NCBI GenBank assembly: GCA_015680685.1
Contig: MNCI01003851.1
Location: 427,618-491,617 of the forward strand
Source: Gnetum montanum
Lineage: Eukaryota; Streptophyta; Gnetopsida; Gnetales; Gnetaceae
Direction: 5' to 3'
DNA length: 64,000 nucleotides
Positions 22,709-35,900 of this stretch are shown in pieces. The translations under genes were made by a program, and so were the position numbers. The notes under the pieces were generated by a model, which saw only the letters and a list, made by a program, of their open reading frames with translations, was not told where the DNA came from and ran no database searches. Position 1 is the stretch's first letter. The number at the start of each line of letters is the position of its first letter.

Positions 22709-23818
22709 ATGATGAAGATTAGGTTAGCAAATAGTGAGATATGCTTACTTGCAACTCAAATAAGCATCATTAACATCAAGTTCATTGATGTAAAGGGATT
22801 GGTGGAAGAGTTTGAAGTAAGGTCTGCTAGTAAAGCACAAAGCACTCAAAAGTGTCTTTCTAAATGAGAAGGAATTAGATATTTTCACAAGTTTCGTAGG
22901 ATGGAAATTTTGTGTGCTTTAGGTTTAAAGAATCCCTACCCTAGCATGGTAGAATATGTTAGTTTAATTAACAGTTATTTAGAAGAAAAGGTAGTTTTTT
23001 TCATGCATGTAGACTAGAAGCAAGTAATCATCACTTTGAATCTAACTACACTAAGGTATTGTTTGGGATTCCCAAAGTAAGAATTAAAGATTGACAATCC
23101 AAAGATAGATTCAGTAGAACCTGTAGTCATGGAGCCATGGGTAAGATCAAAGAAGAGAGACATCATTAATGTTGACAAAGGAAAAAATGAAGACCTAAAG
23201 AAATTATTTTCCTTATTAATTAAGAGACTCTTCTATAATAAGATAGACCAAAAATAGAAGTTAACACCCAAGAGGTTATATGAGTTGTAGAGGATAATGA
23301 CCAAAGGGAGTGTAGCTAGTTAGGCATTAATTATATATTAATAGATGGTAGAAGAAATGGAAAAGCTATTGTACGGGGATAAAAATGAAATGAGAAAGAT
23401 AGTTATCAAGAAGCTCAATTTTGGCTTCTATTATGGGTTAATAAAAGTTATGGAAATGCTCTTTGCCTGAGGAGGAGAGAGAAAGTTGACATTATTTAAG
23501 AAGCATACTTTAGATCCCTCATTTTGTCAACACATAGAAAGTTCAATGTCAAATTATGGCATTAAAGGTGTTATTCCTCTAGTGTCAACATTGAAGATAA
23601 GGAATGAGGTTGGGTTCTTGTTGTCTAGTAACATTGAGAAATCCTAAAATAAAATAAGTGAAGATGTGGAAGTAGGAAAGGAGTAGATTTTGCAGAGCAC
23701 CTCTAGAACTATCAATAAGGAACATGAATCAAGAAAGGAAAAATCTTTTTACATGGAATAATTCTCTTCAATATCCTAGAAATCAAAGTCTTCTAGGAGC
23801 AATTATAGGCATGAATAA
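22709..23818 (+). pseudogene. gene 2, large exon (plant mobile/transposon-domain-like?)
   Basis: From ATG ATG AAG a single frame runs 370 codons to the splice donor with 14 nonsense codons and no frameshift. This shows it was coding and decayed by point changes. Notable parts are FEVRSASKAQ, MEILCALGLKNPYPSM, then VIITLNLTTLRYCLGF (pattern hydrophobic strand, then L-G-F/I), MEEMEKLL-like acidic helix and KKLNFGFYYGLIKVMEMLF. The LGF segment resembles the corresponding FITLVIDESTFNDLLGIF of gene 3, and in general the 'x-I-x-F-x(4)-I-x-x-L-G-I-P' core of plant mobile or Transposase_32-like proteins; that link is my inference. The exon ends with the donor GTAAGT at 23819. It continues at 57181. 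Confidence 0.55.
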
Positions 23819-23849
23819 GTAAGTATTTTATATATTTATGTTGATATTT

Positions 23850-24998
23850 TGGTATGTCAAACCCTTAGAAAATGAAGAATATGGAAATGTGGTTGTAATA
23901 TTTTTGGAATAAGAAAATAATAGGTTGACAAGATGATTGAGAAAGTGCTTCAAAATAAGAGCTAAGATCACAAAATAAGAGATGAGTTGAAAATGAGAGC
24001 TCAAATGGAATTACAAAATGAGAGCTGGGATGATGAAACAAGAACTAGAATGACAAAGTGAGAGTTGAAATGAAAAGAGAGTCTATAGGCTAAATGAAGG
24101 TGTTCTAATATTTTCCAAGATGTCAAAATATTAGATAAATGGTCCAAAGTTCAAAGCTCACTTGTAGGAAAGACATACTAGATTAATAGTAGGCATCCCA
24201 ATTGTTGCTAGGATGTCCTAGCTGAGACATCCCAAGGAAGATGTCGTAATTTTCTATGGGATGTTCCAAAAAAATAGAAGCTATTTTTAGATAGATGTCC
24301 CAACCTCATATGGTATGTCCCAATTAGTTTTTTCCTAGGTCTTGCATGAATTTCAAGAAGTTTTTGGAAAATAAAAGGCTAGAAAACAAAGTGAAATTCT
24401 TGAAAACGATAAGCATTATTCATTTTGGAATATCTATCATTGTCTGCATCAAGTTGATTAGCTTTATTTCTCATTATGTTCATCATTTGTGAATATTTAT
24501 GAATTTTTTTATGTATTGAGAGCTTTATCATAAGGAATTTGAAAAGTAAGCTATACTCTCTACTTGATTCTTTTTTTCTTTTTGTAAGCCTTGTGAGTTT
24601 AATGTGGTTCTTGTGAAAAGGCATCTTTGTTAAGCTTGTTAGGAACTTATGGGGTTGAGTGTGTTCACAAAAATGAAACACTCCTATGCAAGCTCAAATT
24701 TTGTAAAGTTTTTGGGATCCTTGAAATCATATTTTGAGCTTTTTTGGACCTTATGGGGTTGATTGTTTATTTATAAAAAAAAACACTCTTCATGGAGCTC
24801 AAACTTTATAAAGGTTATGGTGTCCTCTAAACCATATTTTGAAGGAATAAAGTTCAGAGGTGTGGAAGGATTATACCCTTTGAGTGTAAATGTATCCAAG
24901 TTGGGAAACCATGTAAAAATTATGTGCAATTTTAGTTGTCTTGGATTTTTAATTTAGAAAACTTATTCAACCCTCCCCATCTACGTTCTCGATACCCA
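23850..24998 (+). repeat. 5' LTR of the copia element (1149 bp)
   Basis: It runs from TGGTATGTCAAACCC to CGATACCCA, two bases before the primer site. Each part finds its match in one of the three 3' LTR pieces. It contains several copies of 'aaaatgagagctgggatga'-like and 'gggatgtcccaa'-like words. Confidence 0.9.
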
Positions 24999-25000
24999 AG

Positions 25001-25014
25001 TGGTATCAAAGTCC
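25001..25014 (+). promoter_or_regulatory. primer binding site, initiator tRNA-Met type
   Basis: The sequence tggtatcaaagtcc differs from the usual plant copia site at one or two bases. It directly follows the LTR. Confidence 0.9.
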
Positions 25015-25051
25015 AATAGTCTCTAGTTTTTGCTTAGCATATTAAGAGTGA

Positions 25052-26181
25052 ATGATGGAAGGAACATCATACACTAAGCCACCTATGTTCAATGTTATTG
25101 AATTCTTGTATTGGAAAGCTAAAATACAAGGATTATTTGAATTCATGAAGTTCAAAGTTTAGGAATATATTCTTGAAGATTACATGCCACCCATTGATAG
25201 CATCACGTCACCTACCAAGCCAAGAAGAAAATGAACACAAGATGAAAGAGATAAGTTCCTATTTGATTCCAAAGTAAAAAATTGACTTTATTGTGCTTTC
25301 AAAAAATCTGAATTTAATAGAGTAGATGGGTGTAAGACCACTAAAGAAATTTGGAAAATACTAAAAGCAAACAATGAAGATACATTATTTATAAAACAAT
25401 CAAAGCTTCTAGTTTTGCAAAGTGAATACAATAAATTGAAAATAAGAGAAGGAGAGAAGATTAAAGATTACTTTTCAAGAGCCAATGATCTTGTTGTAGT
25501 GATTAGAGATGCAGGTAAGGTTTTTCCTAAAAGTGATGTTATCATGAAGATGATAAGAATCTTGCAACCTAAATTCAAACCCAAGGTAATGGCCATGGAT
25601 GAAATTAGGGATTTTTTTAGTCTTGAAATTTGAAGAACTTCAAAGTTCACGTATTAACTATGAGATGAACCTTGTTAGTAAAGGTGTAATTAAAGAAAAT
25701 CCTATTTTCATTAAAATTTTATCAAAGAAGAAGAAGCCAATAGAAGATAAAGCTAACGACCAAGATGAATTGGCTTTCTAATAAAGGAGAGTACAAAGAT
25801 TACTTCCAAGAAAAGGAAAAAGATTCAATCAACTCAACACCAAAGGTAAAGAAACAGGTAAGAATTTTAATAGTTTAAATATTGATGCATCCTTTGTAGA
25901 ATGTTGGGTTTATGGTGGTAGAGGTCATGTGGCCTCTGATTTTCCAAGTGTTAGAAGATTTCCAAAGAAGGACCAATCCAAAGCTAATTTGAAATAGAAA
26001 AATTTATACACCATCTGGGATGATGAACAAAGAAAGGAAGAAGCTACTAACATTATGATGGATTCACATCTGATATGCATAACCCTTACACATGAGAATT
26101 CTACACAAGTCCTTGAAGATTCTAAAGGTAAAGATGACAAAAGGCATAGTAAATTACTCCACATTATTTACTTAAAAAATT
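25052..26181 (+). pseudogene. copia gag (UBN2-type with zinc knuckle)
   Basis: The capsid-type protein. From ATG ATG the frame gives PPMFNVIEFLYWKAKIQGLF, then CKTTKEIWKILKANNEDT, IKQSKLLVLQSEYNKLKI, IKDYFSRANDL and MIRILQPKFKPKV, the usual order of copia gag. At about 25605 a T run shifts the frame by one. In the new frame comes a knuckle CWVYGGRGHVASD in which the second and last Cys are replaced, followed by the WDDEQRKEE acidic tail that is typical of these proteins. Several stops interrupt it. It is followed by no recognisable protease. Confidence 0.9.
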
Positions 26182-28544
26182 AAGGAAAAATATACATAGA
26201 AAAGATAATAAAATATCTAAACTTTATACTTTATACTCCACCGTAAAAAGGAAAATCCCATATGTAAAGGCTAAGGTTCAATTACTAATCCGTTTGGATG
26301 AGCAAAAGTGTAGAGACACTCAAGATATAAGGACTAGTAAAAATTAGGAAGTACCTCTAAATCAACAAATGATAAATATTTGGAGAATGCTTGTATAGGT
26401 TTGGTATCATCTAAAAGGAGAAAAAAGACCATGTTTGATAATTCCATCCAAATTAGAGATACCATATATTTTTGCTATAATGTATGTTAACATGAAAGAG
26501 GTCATTATCATCAATATATAGAGAAAAATAATGTTACCACATTGTCTTGTCAAGGGAACTCTAGAAAGTGTAACTTGTAGGGCATAAAATATTTGAGAAC
26601 CAATGAACAAGAAGGTGAAATATCCTTTGATAAATTTAAGGGATCAAGACTCATGACTAGTAAAAATTATTAGCCCTCTTATTTTCGAGAATAAAAACAT
26701 AACAAAGAGGGAGCTTCACATGAGTTTAAAGATTTAAACAAAAATTTTTATGAAAGAAAGGGTGAGAAATAGTTGCATGCTAGGAGGTACTCTATGATGG
26801 AGAACCTCATCTTAAACTCCATTAATCATTTTCATACTAGAAAGCAAGCAAGGTAAGTAACAGTAAGTCTTTATTCCTTAACTTGTAAGAGTTAATGTAG
26901 GTTATTTTATGTTTATAAATGTTAGTATTTAGGAAATTAATTGAATAGATGCTTGGTTTTCCAAAGAAAATCTCACTTGATGATGCAAGATCTTGAGTTG
27001 CAAATGAAAGTGTATGACCATCAAAATTTTAATGGATATTAATGTGAATTATCTTAAGCGAGGATCAAGATACAAAAACTCACAAGGCAGGGCTTAGTAG
27101 GTTGGCATCATCTCCCTATTATTATAACATATATATGCCTTGTGATCTAGCTCATATGATGAAGATATTATGCATGTATTATCTATTGAGTTGTATTATT
27201 GAAGCACTAAATGGTCTTGAAATATTTTTGATGAATATTGATAAAACAAGTTTTGGTTCCTTAACTAATATGTAGTGGTTTCATATAGTTCAAGGACCTT
27301 GACTATTATTCATTAAAAAGAAACTCTTTGTTGAACACTTAAAGGAAAATTATTATGCTAGTATCTATGTTGAAAATTTTGAAAATTATCTTTTATCATA
27401 GATACTACTAATTGGAGACTTTGGTTTCAAAAAAGTCTCTATGATTGATCTTGATATGACATTACAAATTTATTTGATGGATTTCAAGAATGAATATCTA
27501 CAAAGACAAGATGATCAAAGAAAGAAATTTCAAGCAATAGATGCATTGCAAAAGTTGGAAGCACTTATGTAGGAGGAGCCTATACCTCATCAATGATCAT
27601 TTCTTGAGCCACAAATGTAGAAGCAATCTTTAGATATTCTCATCAAAAGATACTCAAGTTGCAAGACTTCAAATTCTAGCACCAAAAAATGAACAAGAAA
27701 AAGCTTTTTCGTATTGAAATCTAGTAAAGTTTCTATGGTAAAAGTGTAAGTTTGGTTAATTTGTTTTAAAAGATGGCCTTTATTGGTGCAAGAACTTGAA
27801 ATTGATATGATTTTATCAAATTTTTTTAATGATATGATTGATTATGCTTAATTTTTACTAAGATTATGATGTCTTCACTTTCTATAGATATTGAACCTAT
27901 AGTCTTCAACAAAACATGTGTTGTTTTTCTCTTCTTGGTAATGGAATATACTTGTGATATCTTTTTGATGATGTCTAGAAAGGAGGAGAAGATCATCAAA
28001 TATTGTGTATTGGATATACTTTGAAGACTAATTGTTAAGACTTGGCTTTTATTATGGATATAGTCTTCATACTCATAAAATCTTGGCCTATATAGTAAAT
28101 AATGAATTTGTTACTAATGGATTATGATTCATCTTTGAGCCTAAATGATAATATTATTGATTCATATTTACAAGTATTTAATTATGTCTCTTCGTGTTTC
28201 ATGGTTATGCTTATGGTGACACATGTCATATTATATGCTTATTTTTCTTTCTATACTTTGGAGGCAATTTATACTTTTTCCTATATGTGCTTTTTGAGTT
28301 TTCTTCTCTTTCATATTATATGATGATGGAAAATTATGGACTTGGGTAGCTCATGATCTTGCCAATTTTCTATATATCTCATGGATATGATCCTTTTAAC
28401 TAATACATCCTTTCATCCTTTGCATCTTCTGCTATCATAGGTATATATTTTAGAATGATTGGTAAATTCTATATATCATGGTATTATGCTAAACCATTTT
28501 TAAAGTTTTGGACATCACCAAAAAGAAAGGGATTATTAACCTTT
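26182..28544 (+). other. copia internal region without pol
   Basis: At 2.4 kb it is shorter than a normal copia pol and shows no protease, integrase, reverse transcriptase or RNase H motif on either strand. Coherent but unassigned frames occur at 27130-27410 and 27410-27700; the latter (IDLDMTLQIYLMDFKNEYLQ) is helical. A purine-rich stretch (aaaaagaaaggga) ends about 15 bases before the 3' LTR. Confidence 0.55.
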
Positions 28545-28950
28545 TGGTATGTCAAAACCTTAGAAAATAGAGAATATGGAAATGTGGTTATAATCTTAAA
28601 TTCCTAAAAAAGAACAAGTTGAGAAGATAATTGATCAAGTGCTTCAAAACAAGAGCTAAGATAATGAAACAAGAGGTGAGCTAAAATAAGAGTTGAATTA
28701 ACAAAATAAAATCTGGGATGAAAATGTAGCTTACAATACAAATGATGGTATCCAAATATCAATTGAGATGTCAAAATGTTATAGAAATGATCTAGAGTTT
28801 AAAGTTCACTTCTAGGCCAAATGTTCTAGATTGATAGCAGATATTCCAATTGTTGTTGGGATGTCCTAGCTAAGACATCATAATTTTTCATGGGATGTCA
28901 CACCATAATAGAAGCTATTTTGATAGACATTCCAACCTCAAATGGGATGT
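28545..28950 (+). repeat. copia 3' LTR, piece 1
   Basis: Matches 23850-24315 of the 5' LTR, with small gaps, and stops inside the word gggatgt, where element A begins. Confidence 0.9.
28946..28950. repeat. target duplication of element A, left
   Basis: Gatgt; the right copy is tacgt (42324-42328), three of five the same. The intact copia 5' LTR has tatgt at this place, so both copies are plausible derivatives. Confidence 0.65.
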
Positions 28951-29741
28951 TCACAAGTCATTGTTGGTTGGGCTACATTGACGGGAATGTGTTGATGTGT
29001 ACCTATTGATGCATCAATGCATACACATTGATGAAGTGCTTGGCCTAGCCTATATAAATCCATGCATCTACTACATTTGAGGCATTTTTTATTTAGTAGC
29101 ATAGTGAAGCTCTTGTAGTTTATTCATTTGAAAGTTAGAATATTTTCTAAGTGCCCACAGTAGGAGTTGATAAGTATATGGATCTTGATTTGAGCATTGA
29201 TGTACATGGACACTTCAGTGTGAACGGCAATAAAGAAGAGCTTTTTTAAAAAACCTTGCAACACTCAAGCTTAACCTAATATTTACTTAAATAATTTACT
29301 ATTCATGAATTTAATTAATTAATTATTTATATATAATTAATGTACATAAGTACGATCATCTTAAGCATATGTTAATGCTTGGTAACTCAGTAGCATTGCA
29401 ATGTGTTCAGGATATGTATGGAAAATGGAAAGAAATGCTTATGCTAGGATTAGTTAATGTGTTATATGGTTTCTAAATTAATTGAGCATTTAATTACTTT
29501 ATTTTCATATTTAGACAAATAGATAAAAATATAAAAGTTATACAAATCATGTACCTCAATTAAACTTAACCATACCCTTGAACCTCATAAGTGAAACTAG
29601 GAAGACAACAATCATGTCCTTGAGATTCACTATATAGATAATGTGTACTTAGAGAGCTAAAGTCCATAGAATCTGACTATATTTCTTAGTGAATGTTGGG
29701 GATTCGTATGGTTGGGGGTAGGAATAACTTGCTGCTCATCA
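28951..29741 (+). repeat. 5' LTR of element A (791 bp)
   Basis: It starts TCACAAGTCATTG (the first G of TG has changed) and ends CTCATCA one base before the primer site. It aligns along its full length with 41536-42323. About a fifth or more of the positions differ in the stretches I compared by eye, which points to an old insertion. Confidence 0.9.
29051..29058 (+). promoter_or_regulatory. TATA box of the element A 5' LTR
   Basis: The sequence tatataaa, about 100 bp into the LTR. In the 3' LTR the same place reads ctatagatgc, a decayed box. Confidence 0.65.
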
Positions 29742-29742
29742 T

Positions 29743-29760
29743 TATCACCATTGCTAGGGA
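29743..29760 (+). promoter_or_regulatory. primer binding site, tRNA-Asp type, decayed
   Basis: The sequence tatcaccattgctaggga lines up with the 18-base Athila/Tat primer site. Four of the six differences are G to A or C to T at positions that are CG dinucleotides in the usual site, as expected from methylation and deamination. Confidence 0.8.
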
Positions 29761-30405
29761 CTTTAGTTAACTTTGTGTGCTACTTAGGAAGTTAGTGAAA
29801 TTATACTATGACATTGTAATGAACCTTAAAGTCCAAATAATTATGTCAAATAATAATATAAAAAACACACTATTTTTACAAGAACTCATATGGCTTCTAC
29901 TCACAGGGAAGATTCTATGCCATGGTTCATGGGTAATTGCAATTAGCAAAGGAAAGAAGGCCCAAAACTACCCATGCCCCAACAATGCAAAGTGGTCTAT
30001 ACACATTCAAATGAGTTCATTCTAGATTTCACATTCATCTTTCACTAGGATGAATAACTATGGTGGAGGAACATTGAGGACAACATTGTGTTACCTCCTA
30101 ATCACTTAGTTCCTACAATCCTGCTCCACAATCTAATGAAAATGGGCATCACTAGACTAAATGTTGAGTACGAGGTGCAAGATCATTCCTACCAAGATTA
30201 TCATCCCATGGAGGCTTAGTGAAAGATAGATTGATAGATGGAAGATTTCTATGAGGCATCAAAGGGAAAATAGTTCACAACCCCTTTGTTCTAGTTGGGA
30301 CAAAAGGAAGTGAGAGATCCTTTTTTAGGAACTTTTGAATACAATGATTCCCATCCTTTCTTTAAGGTGGAGGCCCTCAATTAGAATCTACACTCCACTT
30401 TAGAT
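29761..30405 (+). other. leader of element A
   Basis: Between primer site and recognisable gag. Short frames, for example 82 codons at 29777-30025, carry no domain. The first part of gag may begin in here, but I could not follow it. Confidence 0.4.
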
Positions 30406-32320
30406 AATCTTGGTTCTGGGAAGAATGGATTCCATGACCATGGGACCTCAAAGGGATGGAGTCAAGGCAAAAATCATGATAAGCATCATGATAATGAGAA
30501 ACACAGTGATCATGATTGGGGCCAAAGAAGAAAAAGTAGTAGGAATCATTCTAGTGTTAGCCCTCCTTCCTCTTCACCTTCGTGATCCTCATCATCTTCC
30601 TCCTCAAACTCCAACCAAAGCCATAGAGGAAGAGACTATGATGGAGGTGACTCGTGGGATAGGGATGACTATAGATCCCATTGAAACAATAGAGACCAAT
30701 GGCATGGGTAATCAAGGGAGTCCCACCATAAAGAAAGAAGGTAAAACAGAGGGCATCATAGGCATCATGACCATCATAGGGTCCATGACTATGATGAGCC
30801 TTTGCTTGCTACTAGAAACATGCTCAACATTGCAGACGCTATAAGAATTCTAATAAGGAATATCAAGGATAACTAGATTAAATGAGTGGACATGAAAAAT
30901 ATCCCTATGTTTGAAAGGAGATAAAATTCTAATTCACAAAATGATCTCCACACCTTTCATGATGCATGCATCTTATAGAATATTGAGAACAAATGGCAGA
31001 AATTAAAGTTATGCTCTCGGAGACTCATCATCTTCCTCCTCCAACTTCGACTAAAGTTGTAGAGGAAGAGACCATGATGAAGGTAACCAATGGGATAGGG
31101 ATGATAGCATATTCCATTAGAACAATAGACACCAAGGGCTTTAATAATCAAGGGAGGCCCACCATAGAGAAATAAGGCACAATCTTAGGCATCATGACCA
31201 TCATAAGGGCCATGACCATGATGAGCCTTTACTTGCCACCAAAAACATGCTTAACATTGCTAAGCCTATAAGGATTCCATTAAGGCACATGAAGAATAGC
31301 TAGATCAAATGGTTGGACATGAACAATATCCCTAAGTTTGAAAGGGGATAAAAATCTAGTCCACAAAATCATCTCCAAGCCTTTCATGATGCATGTGTCT
31401 TACAAAACATTGAGAATGAAACATAGAAATTGAAGTTATTCCCTAGGAAACTCATCAAGGAGGTTAAACATTGGTACTGGTCCTTATAATTAGAATCAAT
31501 TTGATGATGTAATATGATGCTTGAACTCTTTAATGACATGTATCAAACATATTCCCAAGTGTCTAACTTGAGAAGGTAGATCCAAGGTTAGCAGCAAGGA
31601 ACACATGAATCCTTGGATGTGGGAATGGGTAAAAATTACTCATGATTGCACTGATGCCTACGCAATGGCTATTCCCAAAGGAAACAGCTATGCCATATGA
31701 TATATTTCCTCTAGACAAAAACAAGAATAACTCTTGGGGTCTATTCCCAAAGGAGGCTTTTAGAGCTAAGGGCTCATTAAATGCAAAGGCTTATTAAGTA
31801 AGTGACCAAAGAAGAAGGTGAGATGAGGAAAAGAAAATGTGTTGAGGAGTACAACTAGGATCCTTCCATTCATAAAAGGAAGGTTTAGTTTTATAACAAT
31901 GAGGATGTGACACCAGTTGATGAAGTGATACAACAAAAAATCTTACTGATATAAAAATATGTTTGTAAAATATCAGCCAAGGTAGATAAAATGTGAGACT
32001 CTTTGGATGAAAATTTTGAAACTACCCTTAGAATTTTTGAGAAGACCAAATAGCAAGGTAGTGGTTATGATCAAAGGAGAATGAAGGAAGCTAAAACTAC
32101 CCATCGGTAGGACAAGGGCAAAGCTGTTGCAATGGAAAAGGTTGTAGATTCCAAAACAAATGATGATGGTGGATGTGACATTTGCCAATATGAACATCCC
32201 AAGGGATGTTATCCAATCATGTCACACTTGCAAGAATCTAGGGTGTATTCTTTGAATCCCATATTAGCAAAACCACAAAAACATAGGAGATTACCTTATC
32301 CTCATAGCAACTATGGGTAG
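30406..32320 (+). pseudogene. gag of element A, with Ser/Arg/His-rich segment
   Basis: The true frame starts NLGSGKNGFHDHGTSKGW and runs through a low-complexity segment (QRRKSSRNHSSVSPPSSSPS, then RGRDYDGGDSWDRDDYRSH and RGHHRHHDHHRVHDYDEPLL). Next come FHDACVLQNIEN and VKHWYWSL, followed by LFNDMYQTYSQVSNLRR, the retrotransposon gag core (31390-31570). A knuckle-like CDICQYEHPKGC lies at 32174. The 144-codon open frame at 30410-30844 overlaps but is out of frame with these features. The part 30589-31450 is duplicated. Many stops are present. Confidence 0.8.
30589..31450 (+). repeat. tandem duplication of about 430 bp within gag
   Basis: Units 30589-31022 and 31023-31450 align along their length (period 436 at one end and 427 at the other, a net 9-bp difference). 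Both contain the Ser/His-rich segment and the FHDAC block. The unit copies differ at many positions, so the event is old. Confidence 0.9.
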
Positions 32321-32959
32321 TTCCACTAGCAAGCCTACTATTTAAGTGAAGTTCCACCTACATCATATGAGTAGCACTAGCAATGGAAACATCCATAGTT
32401 ATAGAGAATGCCATCACCAAGGTAGTATTACCCTTACTAGTGGTGATATTTCTATGGGTAATACGTTTAGCATCCCATTTCTCCACATGACTCTTCTAGT
32501 TACACTTATTTTTAGTACTACTACTACCCTTCTAAATATTATTGAGCATAATCTCTAAGAGGGGAATTCCCATTAAGTTATTAACCTCCTCATCCTTCTA
32601 TACCTATACCTACATGCTCAACCTAGTTGTTACCCACTCCATCCATGCATGAAAAAATTCCATCCAAGCCACAACAAAGAAATATCACAAGGGCTATTAA
32701 CTTATAGCCAGATTCCTATCTAAGTGGTTTGGACACTAACCCTTGAAAATAATACTTTTTTTAAATCAATAATCCTAACAAGCCCTTACAGACACCTATG
32801 TTTGCTAACCTTCTTCTTCATCCTCCACAACATCCTTCAAGGTCCCTTCAAAGAAAACACCTCCAAGGATGCATCCTAGAATGTTGACTCATGCAGTCAA
32901 TGATTATGTAAAGGATGGCCACATTCCCATGAAGAGATCTAGTCCTAGGAGTCCTCTCA

Positions 32960-35900
32960 TTTACTTTTAAATTATCAAAAAATAACCTTGTAAGGCTCTT
33001 CTAGACTTAGGTTTTGGTATCAGTTTGAACTTGCATAAAATGTACAAGGACAAGAACATTCCTCCTCTTAAGAAGAGCAACATTCATCTTGACTTGGTAG
33101 ATTAGTCCATCAATTTTCCCTTGGGATTGGTGAAGGATATCATGACCACCATCTATGGATGATCATATCTTACTAACTTCCTAGTGATTTGCATGGATAA
33201 CTAAAAAGGGGACTTTCCAACCATCATGGAAAGTGCATTGTTAAGTACAATTGATACATGGTTGGGAATCAAAGACCTCTCCTTTGAGATTTCCATGAAA
33301 AATGACTTTGAGAAGATTAAAAAGAAGCATGTGTTCATGAATCATGTATAGTGATAGAGGGTTCCACTACATGTAGAAATTATGTATTGTTAAAAGTACC
33401 ATACTCACAACATGCAGGTAGTTTGTAGATATCACAAAAGTGCCAAGTTTCCTATACACAATAGCTATAAAAAAGGAGGATACCCACTGGCTAATAACTA
33501 AAGTGAAAACAAATTCATCATTATGCATGAAACATACTTAGATCCTAACAAGTGCCTATGGCATGGATGAATTGAAGCAAGTCCATTGATAACTCTCCAA
33601 TGAACTTGATAAAAGTGATTGGGAAGAGTTGGAAATCCCTGAGAGGTTTAAACATAAATGTCTTGAGTTAAAGACTCTACCAGCTAGAATGGAATATCCT
33701 TTTCTAAACAATGAAAGGCTAGTCATCATCAATATCAACCTTGCTCCTATGTAGATAAAGAAGCTATTAAATATGGTCAACAAATAGCCAAAAACCTATG
33801 ATTGGCCATATCATGAGCTAACAAGAATTTATCCAAGGATATGCTAGCATCTAATTTACACAAATTCCTCCATTAAATTAAATAGGAAACTGTAGTGGTG
33901 GTTGAATCCTAAACTCACACAAATTATCAAAGAGAATACTGAACAACTCATTAAAGTAACATTTATCTATTTCATGGTGGATAGTCAATGGGTTAGTCAG
34001 CTCATGATCGTGCCATAGAGAGGTGGAAAATTAGGGGTTTGCATTGATTTAAGTCTATTAAGTATGAAAACATTTAAAGAACATTTTTCTTCGCCATTGG
34101 TGAACCAGGTGTTGGACAAAATTTCTAGGTAGTGCTATTATAGCTTTCTTAATGCTTATAATGGTTATAACCAAATCCATATAGCACTAGAGGACTAGGC
34201 CAAACCACATCCATGAGTTCCTAAGGGACATTCAAATATAGAAAGATGTTGTTCATCCTATGCAATGCCCTTGCAACATTTCGACACCTTATCCTTAGCA
34301 TTTTCCAATAGTAGATCGGTAGTGTGGTGGAAGTCTTCATGGATGACTTCTCCACCTATGGGGCTACATTTGAGCAAGCCTTTGACCATGTTAAGAAAGT
34401 GTTAAAAAGATGCATGCAAAAATAACCTTAGGTTCAACTTGTAGAAAAGTCACTTGTTGGTTAGGAAGGCATTGTATTTGGACATAGAATTTCACAAGAA
34501 GGAATTCAATTGGATCTTGAAAAAATAATGGTCATACAAGAAATAACTTGACAACTAGAAATAGTTAAATATGTAAGGTCATTCCTTAGTCACACTAGCT
34601 ATTATCGACACTTCATTTAGAATTTTTCTAAGATTGCTAAACCATTGGTGAAGATGATAAAAAAGGATGCTTTATTTGTCTAGACAAAGAAATGTGAGCA
34701 TGCATTCCAGCAACTCAAGTAGAAGCTCATGGAAACTCTAATTCTACAAATACCTAACTGGTTCAAACCATTTCACATTATGGTAGATCTATCAAATTAT
34801 GCCTTAGGAGCCATCATCACATAGCTGGATGATCAAGAACATCCCTATTATGTCCACTATCTAAGAAGGAGCATTGTGGATGCACAACTGAACTACACCA
34901 TCACTAAGAAAGAGTTGATGATAGAGGTGTATGCCTTGGAGATATTCTATCACTATGTGTTGTGGTACAAGGTTTTTGTGCACATAGATCATCATGCAAT
35001 TACATTCCTAATGAATAAGCCAATGATAAGCCCCCATGTTGTACAATGGCTTGTAATCTTGTAGGAGTTTGATCTAACGATGGTGGATGACATGGAAACC
35101 AAGTATGTGGTGGCTAACCACTTGTCTCCGTTGAGATGGCATAAAAAAGAGGAGAAGAGCCCACTTTCAAATTAATTTCTTGATGAACTCCTCTTTGTCA
35201 AAGCTATTACTAAAGAAGTACCCATAAAAATCAATTGGTACAATGGCATCCTCATCTACATTCTTACTTAAGAGATTCAACAAGAATGGGAGGATAGGAA
35301 GAAATAATACTTTCTTTACCAAGTTAAACACTTCATGAAAATAAATGGACACCTTTACATGGTGTGTGCTGATGGACTTGTTCGATGGTGTGTTCTTGAT
35401 GATGATCAACTACATGTTCTCTAAGATGCTCATGAGGGCCCTTGTTTGGACCATTATGCTAGAAGATGAATGGTCATTAAAATCCCCATAGTAAGGTATT
35501 ACTGGCCTACATTTTTATGGATGTTCATCACTTTGTATACTCTTTTGACTATGATCAACATGACGGTGGGATGACTACTCAAATAGAGAGGCCTTAATAA
35601 TGGATCCAACCACTAGAGTCCTTTAGTTGAGGCATTCATTTCATGGGTCCGATCACTCCCATGTTGAATGGAAAGGCATACATTATAGTAATTGTTAACA
35701 ACTAAACTAACTGGGTAAAATAGGCAACCATTACCAATTTCACATCTTCTATGACAACCTAGTTTGTACAACAACATGTTGTAAATAGGTTTGAGCTACC
35801 ATGTGATCTTATTTTTGGTAATGAAACTTACTTTACAGGCATCACTTTTCAGAAGCTCATGCAATGCTTAGGGGTTGATTATAAATTAACAACTCCATAC

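Noticed and set aside
30410-30844. 144-codon open frame, the longest in the window
   Set aside because: It lies out of frame with the Ser/Arg/His-rich gag frame that continues into the gag core. Its Met/Ile/Thr-rich product is the shifted reading of repeated GAY/CAT codons.
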